Shown in pieces: positions 33,701-42,101 of a DNA stretch of 64,000 bases (position 1 is its first letter; each line of letters begins with the position of its first letter). The stretch lies in assembly GCA_905221605.1 (NCBI GenBank), contig CAJNDS010002256.1, forward strand, positions 260,571-324,570, written 5' to 3'. The translations under genes and the position numbers were made by a program. This DNA is from Symbiodinium natans (Eukaryota > Sar > Dinophyceae > Suessiales > Symbiodiniaceae). Below the pieces are notes generated by a model. The model did no database searches and was not told the origin of the DNA. It saw nothing but the letters and a program-made list of their open reading frames with translations.

Positions 33701-36700
33701 TACATGAGTTGTTCAGTGTGCACAAGCTTACAGTAGAGGGCCGGATGGTGAGGCAATGTACCACTTGGCTAGCTCTCCTGTCGAGGGGGTAGACTGGCAC
33801 TATGCGATTAGCTGTCAAGGAAAGAAGGCCGAATACATCAAGCGCCTCGAGCGGGCTTTTACCAGCATCGATGCTGGTGGAAATGGTATGATCACGGAGG
33901 AGAGGCTCATTGACCCTTCACCAGCAATTATGAGGCTTGCATCTCAACCGCAGAACAGGTGTGCGATGATATCGCTTACGTATTCACACAGGCGCATGGC
34001 CGCCGACCCCCCCCCCCTCCCCCCCGCTTTCATTTAGTATGCTCGGGCATGTTCATTCGTTCCCCGACCTGTGTGCTGCAACAGCATGTGTGCCCAACCT
34101 GCTCAGTCGCTGGGTGGGCGAGTCTGCACCATTCTGCACCCCAATATGATCCACTATCCCTATGCCATTGAGGTCTCCTCCACCTCGAGGGGATTGGAGG
34201 GGCCTCCAGGAAGTTTGCAGGGCGTTCTGCACGGGTGTAGCCATGGGAGAAGCCATCTTTCGAAAGATGATACTCCTAAGTAGGACAAGGCCCATGCACT
34301 GATGCACAGCTTCTTGGGGCTTAAATTTTAGGCATAGGGACGCCAGGGAAACCAACCGCGCTGAAACCCGGACAATCTGGAAGCGGAGTGTCGGGGTTGC
34401 TTTGAAGCGTCCATAAGCGGCTCGGCTGCGGTCGAACGCTGCAGAAGCGCCCGGGGCGGCGTACTCTTCATCTGGCTTCGAGGGCCCGCTTGCTTCCACG
34501 GAAAGCAGTGCAACTGCCTCCAAGGTCAGTTGGACCTGCCTCTTGAACTGTCGGTTGTCGTTTTTGTTTACTGGGGCCTCCCACGTGGCTGCGGGCTTGG
34601 GGGCCCCCCGGCATGAAGAAGGGTGTGTTGCTCCAAGATGAGCTGGGTCAGGTGCGCCGAACCGGCCACGGCGGTCAACGCCTTGGCATCATCTGAGCCA
34701 CACTCAGCAGAGTGACACATCTAATTGCCGTTTGGATGCTCGGTGTGCTTCGGCCACAGGCTCAGCAACTGCGCAGCGGGAGGGTTGTCAGGTTGTGCCA
34801 GACAGTGTCGCAGGCCCGGCACTGTACAGACTTTGATAGACTTTGGCCGACTTGGCTGACGACCTCAAACTTTTCTGATCAGTAGGAGAGCCTGTGCTTC
34901 CAGTACACGATGCTGGATTGTTGGCCCTTCAACTGGCTTGGATGACGTCCTGAGTTTGGATTTTTTGAAGTACGCATGCGCACTTAGCCTTGCACACAAA
35001 AGTCACTGAAGCTTTCGGTGGCATGGCGTCAGCGACCTTTTGACGACCTTTAGCCCGCCTGGCACTTGCACTGCACTTTATGAGCCTTTGCTTTTGAAGA
35101 CTGCCACCGAGTCATATCTTCCCCCGGAAGAAAGCATGCAAAGTGCACGTGCGTCTTGGCGCATCAGGTGATGTAAAGTGGCTTGTGCACTCGCAGGGAT
35201 TGGCCGAATCACTGCGTCAAGAACGACAGTGGCACATGCAGCAACGGAAACCCCACTAACGCAGCTCCATAATTTCCTTCCATCTCCCACCTCCACGGCA
35301 GAGCATGCCTGCCAACAACGGGACCTGCATGCAAGCTCTAGTCGCCTTGCCGAGTGCGAAGTGCCTGCCTCTGAGGCCTGGCTTGAATGCGAAACTTGCT
35401 AGATCTGCGGTTGTCCAAACTCTCTCTCTCTCTCTGTCTCTCTCTCTCTCTCGCGCGCTCTCTATGTTTCTTCTTGCGTGGGTGGGAAGATTCCAGTCCA
35501 GACAGGTGCATGGACTTTAGAGCCTTGGTTTGCCTTGTGCTCTGAAAACAAAGCTGGCGCTCGCTGCCCGAACCATGCCTGGAACTGTCTTTTGTTGACC
35601 TCAATGGTCTGAGCCGGCGGCTTTGTCATGTTGGAAAAGAATGAAATCCTGTTGGATGTAGCTTGTGTCCTGGACATCATCAGGATCTTGAGTAATGCGT
35701 GTTGGACGTGGTTCCTTGATTACACCAGTTCCTTGGTGTGCCCCTTGGACATGGTTCCCTGCCTTTCACCCTGGGCAGCACCTCGAGCAGCGCCTCTTGC
35801 ACACGGTCACACGGTTGGTTGAAAAGCAATAGTTTGTACCTTTGCTGCGGAAATCATCGTGGTTCACGGTCACCGTGGCCTCAGGAAATTTTGGCCCACG
35901 AGAAGGTCCAGGCGTATTTTGAGACCTTGGACTTGGATGTGCATGCACCTTTGCCGCACTTCATCCCAGCTGTTCCGGGCTCAGTGCTAGGTGGCGTAGA
36001 TGCTGGCAAGAGCTGTCAAGACCCTAAACGCTAAACCAAGATGGGTGCAGCTCATGCACAGCTCGCTGATACTTACTTGGAGAACAGATGCTGGCGGGGA
36101 GGTGGTGCCCCATTTCCCCACCCCCTTGAGCCTCAACCAGCATGCCGGGGACAGTGAAAAACACAAGTGGCTGGCTCTTTCAGCTGCCAGTTATGCATGT
36201 TGGGGGGCGGGGGGGGGGGGGGAAAAAGGGAACCGGGGGAAGCGGGGGGAGGATTGCATAGTATGCATTTAGCCCACTCAGCTGCCGAACGCAGCTGCGA
36301 ATTTGCATGTTTGATCATCCCTAATGACGCGCTGAGATGGGGGCGGAGATGGGGGCGTGGTCCAAGCGACAAAGCGACAAGGCAGAGAGCACCCATGCCA
36401 TCCATCACCAGCAGCAGCACCGGCACCAGCAAGTCGAGAGGCACCAGGGAAAGGGGGTCGGGTTGTGGTGGGGGGGGGTCGCAAGCGAGAGGGAAAAGAT
36501 AAGGAGGGGGGAGGGCGGGGAGGGGGGAGGGCGGGGAAGGTAAGTGGGGCAAGTGGAGCACGCAGGGCAAGGGCAAGCAGGCTGGACAAGTGGGCAAGTG
36601 GGCGCAACGATTTACTGCCCCCCCGGCCCTCAACGTTCATGTTGACTCTGGTTTGGTTCGTCTGGGTTAAGAGGTTCACTTGGGTCCAGCGTCTTTGTCC

Positions 36701-37895
36701 CAGAGGTCAGAGTACTACCTAACTCAAAAGTTTAAACTTGTAAAGCCTTCTGATTTGGCCGAGCAAGGACAGCTAGCCGTCATGTAGCGGAGCGCGTTCG
36801 TGCAGCCAAGGAGGGTGCCGCTCTCTTCCACATCTTGGACAATGGGGATGGACAGGCCATGTATATTTTCCGACGGTACAGGCATGAGCCCGAAGTAAAT
36901 TGCACTGTGGATGGCACATTTTCATAGTCAGAAAGCGACCAATGATCAACAATACAGTGTATACGGACATTGCCATGAGACGCGCTTTGAATTGCTGGCT
37001 TCAGAGCATGGCCAGGTAACGCTGGACGAATTCATAGCGGGCATCATGAGGTGCAGAGGACAGCATCAGACTTGCAGCACGAACTCGTTCCTGTCTTGCT
37101 TTTGCAAATTTCGGCAGCGGCATTCTTCAGTGTTTCAAGGTCCCACCGGTTGGATAAATCATTGGGTCGCGTTGTTAAACCAACAAATAAGAAGCAACAG
37201 CACTTCTCATGCGTAGGCAGGGATGGGAAGTAGCTGGAGTAGGTGCGTACCTGACAAACCTGACTGACAATGTGAGATAATGTGAGCATATTCAGGTCGT
37301 GTGTACGGAGGACTATCGGCTTTTATCAGAACACTCGACAGGTAATTTTTTTTATGATAGCGGCGGTGTAGGCCCGTCTGCCGCGCATTCAAAGTGCTGG
37401 CATTAACCGTGCTTGCCGCTTCCGAAGCTTTAGGAACTTCAGACATGTGTTGATGCTGGCCGCCTTGCAGGACCAGCACGAGCAATCGACCAAGTCGCAA
37501 TGCACGCAGAGCTGAAGCAACTTGTCGAAACATCGCATGTGAGGCCTTCTGTAGACACCCGCCCTGATGTTTGTGATGGTGTTTGTGCGGCGTTACATAA
37601 AGTTCCACAGTTTGAATGGAAACTTGGGCGTGAGTGCGTTGAGCGCAAGCAAATTCATACCCGGCTTCGTCAAACGACAGAGATCACAGGTGCTATAGGC
37701 CCTCCAACATTCTTATCATGCAAAAGTAGACCCCAAGTGCTGCTGAACGACCACACTTCGTGCATGAGGCAGCTGGACATGAAGCTCTCAAGACTGTTCC
37801 GGTCCATGCAGCATTCTGACGAGTCCTTTCAGTCCTTTGTGCACGACTCGACCTCCGCATCCTTGGACTCGTTGGGTTTAGGGTTTAGGGTTTAG
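27711..37895 (+). CDS. split gene for a 6-TM cation channel with EF-hand tail
   Basis: This is a membrane ion channel gene rebuilt from + strand exons. Segments in order: soluble N-terminus (27711-29583), S2 (30167-30257), S3 (31322-31382), tentative S4 (about 31912-32001), S5 and pore helix (32732-32871), pore (33087-33126), S6 (33390-33433, 33553-33665), EF-hand-like 1 (33820-33911), linker (35885-35944), EF-hand-like 2 (36980-37058) and tail (37471-37516, 37769 onward). The S5-to-tail exons join in phase and follow the order of an ion-transport domain plus EF hands. The joined text matches a dinoflagellate channel family I know from memory. S1, the S4-S5 linker and the start codon were not found, so the model is partial. 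Introns e and f are long and repeat-bearing. Ion selectivity cannot be assigned; the voltage sensor is unverified. Confidence 0.85.
27808..27949 (+). CDS. channel gene N-terminal exon 2
   Basis: Serine-, Asp- and Glu-rich, probably disordered: RLHSQEENSDGSAPMHRDDS. It follows TTTTCAG and ends in phase 1 before GTGACT. Joins in phase to 28029. Confidence 0.5.
28029..28203 (+). CDS. channel gene N-terminal exon 3
   Basis: Starts after GTCCAG and completes the split codon left by the preceding exon. It contains FFGVVSERDSLQETRLQVLL, then a Lys/Gly/Pro-rich stretch. It ends in phase 2 before GTGCTC, and the next exon at 29326 supplies the missing base. Confidence 0.55.
28488..28832 (+). repeat. 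degenerate minisatellite in a channel-gene intron
   Basis: About 345 bp of variants of GGGATGAAAACGAAACG (about 17 bp). A longer unit recurs too: ATGGCGCGGGGATCAC appears at about 28649 and 28725. The + strand is purine-rich. Frames across it (repeated PFRFHP on the - strand) reflect the repeat. A 56-bp echo of TTCGTTGAAT follows at 28846 and 28902. Confidence 0.85.
28948..29010. repeat. AT-rich simple sequence
   Basis: (CATA)n followed by (TA)n and (TTTA)n, still inside the intron before 29326. Confidence 0.95.
29326..29407 (+). CDS. channel gene exon 4
   Basis: Follows TTTTCTTCCAG, takes phase 2 from 28203 and contains KKHAIASSRFLQQVSRILHY. It ends in phase 0 before GTCTAG. Basic and helical, likely cytosolic. 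Confidence 0.5.
29507..29583 (+). CDS. channel gene exon 5, ending at a TTTAGGG array
   Basis: Follows GTTGGAG in phase 0 and contains AAAHIGRDEGFNEFSASKRK. It is open to AT at 29583, where GTTTAGGG repeats begin. If the array (29584-29617) is spliced, the frame continues as VPENIFVAALFYQ. Confidence 0.4.
29584..29618 (+). repeat. short TTTAGGG array at an exon edge
   Basis: Five units, one altered to TTGAGGG. It directly abuts the exon ending at 29583. Confidence 0.95.
29974..30072. mobile_element. foldback MITE, family A copy 3, with 8-bp target-site duplication
   Basis: The element 29982-30064 has termini TTGGGATGTTCCCCC and GGGGGGACATCCCAA. It is flanked by perfect CATTGAAG copies at 29974-29981 and 30065-30072. 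An 8-bp duplication is the hallmark of hAT-type (and P-type) transposases. It lies in an intron of the channel gene. Confidence 0.92.
30167..30257 (+). CDS. channel gene exon, segment S2
   Basis: Follows TTGTTTCAG. The reading DPRWDIFFDVAFLIELLIRI is a typical ion-channel S2 helix with acidic and basic residues in the membrane. Ending at CT before GTGCCC leaves phase 2, which the S3 exon at 31322 completes to read WEYFLAVSNWFD. Confidence 0.75.
30643..30746 (+). repeat. 71-bp-period direct repeat
   Basis: The 33-bp block ending CCGATCTTTTTGGCAGGTGG plus CAAGAA occurs at 30643 and 30714 with one mismatch. Confidence 0.85.
31322..31382 (+). CDS. channel gene exon, segment S3
   Basis: Follows CTGAG and reads AVSNWFDIFLVLAGVADIAM, a typical S3 helix with N-W-F-D at its start. 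A GT donor follows. Confidence 0.75.
31764..31843 (+). repeat. TTTAGGG-like array, degenerate
   Basis: Diverged units broken by TATATA and GGGGTTC, inside the intron between the S3 and S4 exons. Confidence 0.85.
31912..32001 (+). CDS. channel gene exon, possible segment S4
   Basis: Open after GCCGCCAG, reading VYVIRVMFAFRALRLLACIL. Arginines recur every three to four residues in a hydrophobic helix, as in S4, but there are only a few. Boundaries are uncertain. Confidence 0.4.
32732..32871 (+). CDS. channel gene exon, S5 end and pore helix
   Basis: Follows GAGTCAG and reads SLAMGNLLQEFI, an acidic loop, then IHYGTAYRSLYTLYE. It ends at GA before a GC donor; the G starting the next exon restores Glu. 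Confidence 0.85.
33087..33126 (+). CDS. channel gene exon, pore loop
   Basis: A 40-nt exon after GCTAAG encoding ITFAGNWPTKARP. T-F-x-G-x-W is a pore-loop pattern, but the usual acidic selectivity residue is absent (Asn before Trp). GT donor. Confidence 0.88.
33390..33433 (+). CDS. channel gene exon, start of S6
   Basis: A 44-nt exon after TTCAG encoding VLDKVSHAFVVFFV and CT of Leu. The donor is GC. Confidence 0.88.
33553..33665 (+). CDS. channel gene exon, S6 and proximal tail
   Basis: Reads YITLIVFAVIRVVTAVFLKD, then an acidic helix with EAAQNDAELQMVNQM. It completes S6. A GA donor gives MRKKAEYIK across the junction; an alternative GT donor two bases on would give MRKAEYIK. Confidence 0.9.
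33820..33911 (+). CDS. channel gene exon, EF-hand-like 1
   Basis: Encodes EYIKRLERAFTSIDAGGNGM and ITEERLI. The loop D-A-G-G-N-G-M-I-T-E-E-R keeps Asp1, Gly6 and Ile8, but has Gly at 3 and Arg at 12, so calcium binding is doubtful. GA donor. Confidence 0.88.
33912..35884 (+). other. long channel-gene intron (about 2 kb)
   Basis: GA-AG intron between the first EF-hand-like exon and its continuation. It holds C-runs (34009-34025), a (CT)n tract at 35419-35460 and no element I can name. Open frames inside are not supported. Confidence 0.6.
35885..35944 (+). CDS. channel gene exon between the EF-hand-like motifs
   Basis: Encodes EILAHEKVQAYFETLDLDVH after CCTCAG, continuing ERLI from the previous exon. 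GC donor. CATG occurs at both junctions with the next exon, so one residue at the join is ambiguous. Confidence 0.88.
36204..36222 (+). repeat. G homopolymer and purine tract
   Basis: A G-run here, and a purine tract at 36460-36545, both inside a channel-gene intron. Confidence 0.9.
36980..37058 (+). CDS. channel gene exon, EF-hand-like 2
   Basis: Encodes FELLASEHGQVTLDEFIAGI followed by MRCR. The E-F helix pattern and Glu12 are present, but loop positions 1, 3 and 5 are not acidic. GA donor. Confidence 0.88.
37471..37516 (+). CDS. channel gene exon, distal tail
   Basis: Encodes PARAIDQVAMHAEL after CTTGCAG. The intron before it is GA-AG (GACAGC against exon start GACCAG). The donor after it is GC. 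Confidence 0.85.
37769..37895 (+). CDS. channel gene last recognised exon
   Basis: Completes KQLDMKLSRLFRSMQ across a GC-AG intron, then a Ser-rich tail. The frame runs into the TTTAGGG array and stops at TAG inside it (37893-37895). The real exon may end earlier, or the array may be spliced. Confidence 0.7.
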
Positions 37896-37931
37896 GGTTC
37901 AGGGTTTAAGGTTTAGGGTTTAGGGTTTAGG
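37876..37931 (+). repeat. TTTAGGG array at the channel gene 3' end
   Basis: About eight units, one TTCAGGG and one TTTAAGG. Confidence 0.96.
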
Positions 37932-37939
37932 CAGGGGTT

Positions 37940-39720
37940 GCCGTTTTCGAGTTTGGGAATCGTGGATGTTGGGGATGAAGTTGGCCGCACCTTACATCGC
38001 GGGTGGAAACTTAAGACAAGGCTGTGTGCCAGGACATCGATCTGAATCTTTGACAAAACTTGGCAGCGCAACCGCAGCTTTTGTTGTCTAGATGCAGTTC
38101 CAAGGTACAGGCACATCTGCGGAAAATCCATGAGTCCGTTGATCCGACCCACTTCTTGCGCCGGGGAAAGTCGACGGCAGCGGCAAAGTAGGGTGGGCTG
38201 TCGCACAGCGTGGTGTTTGGAGAAGGCGCCATTTCCGACTTCCTCATCTCAACAAAAGTTCTTGACCATGCATGGAGGATGCGCGAGCATGCCGCATGCT
38301 CATGTCTGAAGGGTGCGCACAAGTGCACAAAGTGCCAATGTGGGGACACCTGATGCCGCTATCCAAGCGAACAACGCAGTTTGAACACGGAGTCGCCGAC
38401 AACCTACGGGATTTTTAGACAGCAGTTTCTCTGAATCGCCTCCCCCGAAAACTAAGAGGGGTCTTCCCCGCTCCGCCCGCTCAATGTTGAAAAGAGTATT
38501 TAAATAATGTTTGGGCTGGGCTTGGGTGTTAGGACTAGTTCAAGAGGAAGCTCAGTTTCGAAGTTTGAGCATGCGGTCATAGGTATTGTGATGCAAGCAA
38601 GTTTGATCTTCGCAGAAGCTTTTTAGTCTTTAGGGGGAGCGATTGTTCGGGACCTTCGCAGAGCAAGGGTCCAGTCGTTGTGCTTTGTTGCCGGGGTGCG
38701 ACGATGATGTCCCAGACCTGACGTTCTGCTCATTCCTAGCATGTCGAACTGAACTCAGTATGCAGGCAGTTCTTCTCCCGCCTCCCGTCTTCGCACCGCA
38801 AGAGCATGGTTATTGAATCCTGAATGCTTCAGGCAACTTTAAAAGCCACACGAACATGTTGAAGAGTATGATGGCAACCTACGCAACTTAGGGCAGCTAC
38901 CAGCTTAGAATCATCTTGAGGGGCTATCAGAACAGCTCATTTCTCTGGCCTGCCCTTACAGGGTACGCTTCAAGTCAAGCTTCCAGACAGCGACTGGTAC
39001 ATCCGTTTGTGGTGAGCCGTAACAGCTTCAGCGATTCATCCACAATTGCAGTCCGTTGCTATGAGTCTGCAACGGCTGCATCTCTTGCCGACACTCTGTC
39101 GAGAACATAGAGTGCTCCCTGCTGTGGCTGAGCGAATCCGAGCTCACAGACCCCCCACAGCGAATACTTTTTCATGGGCAAGCTTCTTGATGGGATGTGC
39201 TCCGTCTTTACAACGTGCTGACACAGCCATGTTTTTGGTGAGTCTACCGTCGCTACCAGCCTTTGCATGCTGTGGAATCCACAGGAAGCTTTCGTCCGCA
39301 GTGTTCACTGCGTGCTTTTCGTGCACTGTATCGCCCTGCATGGCTAAAGCATCGCCAGCAAAAGCCCTCCATCACCCATGCGGAGAGGAACTGGGGAAAG
39401 CCTACTAACACAGAATAGGGGTGCGTATGTATGGAAGTAGAATCATGTGAGTTTCAGGCAGTGATCAGCAGGCCAATTCCATTAGCTTCCCCAAGCCTTA
39501 TATTTAAACGTCGCTGAAACCTCGGACTCGAATTGTCGCAGACATTGACATGTTAAAGGTCTCGGGTTTGGTGCCCACGTGCGGTTGTTGCAAGGGTGCC
39601 ATTTGCTTGTCATGCTTACCGCCCTGACTGCAGCATCGAAAGCGCATGCTGCGGGACAAGTCGTCTTATCGCCTCCTCAATGCGGAGGCCAGGCCATGAG
39701 TGAAAGGGCATCCATTCTGT
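37940..39720. other. no defensible gene
   Basis: Single-copy DNA with open frames of chance length. An open segment at 38960-39014 (QVKLPDSDWYIRLW) is exon-like but isolated. Confidence 0.5.
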
Positions 39721-39870
39721 GTCGGGGTTCGTAGGGGTACCTTCTTGGGGTCCTTATTATAAGGGAATGGGGTTTACGATATTAGGGGGTACTTTTTTGG
39801 GGTCCTTATGGGTCCTTATTATAAGGGGATCCCATTATTTGGGGGTCTGTATTCGGGGGTCCCCCAAATC
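39721..39870. mobile_element. family D foldback elements, nested copies
   Basis: TTCGTAGGGGTACCTTCTTG at 39728 is a partial copy. TGGGGTTTACGATATTAGGG at 39768 starts a fuller one, ending near TTCGGGGGTCCCCC. Other copies are at 46092, 51894 and 57202. Confidence 0.65.
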
Positions 39871-40040
39871 ACCACTCCCGACCGCTCCCTCCCCCTCCCC
39901 CCCAAATCGGGCTCCTGGCTAAGCTCCGGCACGGGGTTGTATCAGTTCCTGGTACTCTAAATCAGGGTTCTATTGTCGTATGATCTGGAGTCGGAGAAGC
40001 CAGGGGGCTTGGCACCCTGATCTATCCTGCCTACCTGCAG

Positions 40041-40202
40041 TGTTTGCAAGAGTGCCGTGCGAATGACTGCGGACCTTGGAAGGGAGATCACCTGCCGGGT
40101 GTGCTGTGCGACCGTTACGGCGACGTGCCCAGCTCTAAGATTTTTGGGGTCATCAGGTGCTTTTTTCTGGCCACTGCGGACTTGGTTGCCGCATTGCGCT
40201 GA
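40041..40202 (+). CDS. possible terminal exon, unknown product
   Basis: Open after CTACCTGCAG to TGA, 53 codons, including CDRYGDVPSSKIFGVIRCFF. Isolated and not recognised. Confidence 0.25.
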   Translation, partial: CLQECRANDCGPWKGDHLPGVLCDRYGDVPSSKIFGVIRCFFLATADLVAALR

Positions 40203-40422
40203 ATATTTCAGGGATGGACAAACGTTCGCACGTTGTAATGGCGAGGGACGTATATAGTCGTCACAGAAACCACCGCCAAAGTAGGAGAGGAGGCGTTGCG
40301 TGAAGGAGAGGCTATGCGTTTCAACAGCAGTGTAGTAGTGCTTGCACTCACTTGGGAACGGCGTTTTTTTCTTACACGGAGCAGCGGTGCAAGGGGGGGG
40401 GGAAGCTGTCGATTAAAGTGTT

Positions 40423-40761
40423 TTGATTCGCGGATACAGGGGGGTTCAGGTTCAGGTGTTGAAGTCGCAGCTGGGATGTTCCGGAAAGTGGAATCCCTTC
40501 AAACTGTCACGATTCCGACCCTGCGGCGAGACCAAATTTCAGCTTGTCCGTGCAGAGATCATCCGGGGAATGCGAGCATTGCATGGTGTAGTAGTAACAA
40601 CGATCATTGCAGAATTTGTTAGTTCTAACGTAATTTCTGATCAGATGCAAACCCTGTTGCGGGCGGCGTTTACTTGGGGGAGTCATGCCACAGGGTCGCT
40701 ACACACACACACACGAAAAAAATCAGCATGGTGGTCTTCAGACTGGAGCCCCAACACCTGA
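40423..40761 (+). CDS. possible ORF, unknown product
   Basis: A 112-codon open frame without an early ATG. Its middle is helical and hydrophobic (RALHGVVVTTIIAEFVSSNV). It ends after a short (CA)n. Within chance length. Confidence 0.2.
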   Translation: MIRGYRGVQVQVLKSQLGCSGKWNPFKLSRFRPCGETKFQLVRAEIIRGMRALHGVVVTTIIAEFVSSNVISDQMQTLLRAAFTWGSHATGSLHTHTRKKSAWWSSDWSPNT

Positions 40762-42089
40762 AACCGCCATCCAGAACCTGGACAACCCCAGCACTTGCTG
40801 TCCCTTTGGCTGTCCAGGAAATGAAGATAATGAAGTGGCACTATATCAGATTCCAAAATCTGTGCATCGATTTCCCTGCTTAAGCTAAGGTTGTGTGTGC
40901 AATTCACTGCCCTGGCTGCCGAGCGGCTCTTTTGCGAGGACCCTTTGGCAGAATCACGGCGCCGACAGAAACCGCGACTAGCATGGGCATGACGTCTCTG
41001 GCACCAGCAGTGTGCTGAAGCGACTAGCGGCTCTTGATGGGCATGCCAGAAGGATTTGGTACCGTAGGACTTCTGCCCAGTCTCCGGCCGCGGAAAGCTT
41101 CTCTGTGTTTCGTTTGGCCATAGCGTTGGGAACGTGTGTTGTGTGCATGTACATGCATGTACACAAGAGGAAGGATTTCGGGGCTTCACTTGCAACTCTG
41201 GTTGCTCTTCGCAGAGGAACAAAGTTAGTTTCGCGACTTTACCTGCCAACTTCGGCTTGTCGTTATAACATCAAGGTCTCGTGACTCTCCAAGCAAAGCA
41301 GCACAAAATTGCTCATACTGTCGGTCTCTTCACGTACCGCTTTAACCGACCAGCTAAGCAGGCAGCCGGCTGGAGCCGCTGAGCCTCAATTGTTTATCCT
41401 GTGAGGCTCTGAAAGTACGACGCAGAAGTTTTTTGCCATGCCGTATGTCCCATAAAACCCGAGCTCCAGTGTAAGAGGAGATCTTGGACTCGCTGGAGGC
41501 CTTGCCACAAGTGTGCTTCTTCAGCGCTTCCAGGTTTAGCCTGTAGAGAGCGGAGTTTGATTTCGAGGATCAGGAGAGGTTTTGGAGGTAGATGGGACCT
41601 GCTGGGGGGGTGTGCAATATTTGGTGTGCAGTGGTGCTCAGACTGCGGCTCTCAGTCTCAGTCCACACCCACTCACGCCGACGCAGGCGAAGCACTTGCT
41701 AACTGGATCAAAGGCACCACAGAGCAAGAAGCTGGTGGCACGCGCTACCTTGCATAAGTTATGCTGTGTAGGCTATGCCCTGTACTTCCGTGCCCATCTT
41801 GCAGAAGGGGCTCTCATGCATCTTGTTCTGCCAGACAATTCTCTCTCCACGGGCAGTGGTACTTCGCTTTGATGTGCGCACCCCAACGTGATAGACTGGC
41901 ATCCTGCAAAAGCATGTTTGCCAGAGCAGGTTAAGGGTTTGGGACTTTGGGACCGATGAGAAAGCTTCTAACTAATGGCTGCGGCTACAGGATGACACCG
42001 GAATCACAACTGCTTCGGTTCTTACTACACCCATGTTCCAGCCTTAAAGCAATGGTGGAGAATATCAATTCCAGAAGTGCCCAGCACCC

Positions 42090-42101
42090 CCCCCCCCCCC
42101 G
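42090..42101. repeat. C homopolymer
   Basis: A run of C. The surrounding 41,300-45,580 region holds only open frames of chance length and no repeat family I recognise. Confidence 0.8.

Noticed and set aside
33746-33815. Pore-like peptide MYHLASSPVEGVDWHYAIS
   Set aside because: It lies in the intron between the S6 exon and the first EF-hand-like exon, out of order for a channel; the true pore exon is at 33087-33126.
36133-36722. Overlapping 110-165-codon frames on both strands
   Set aside because: Purine-rich low-complexity DNA in a channel-gene intron explains them.
39005-39030. Possible 20-nt intron joining two open segments
   Set aside because: Too short to be credible and other phases are equally open.
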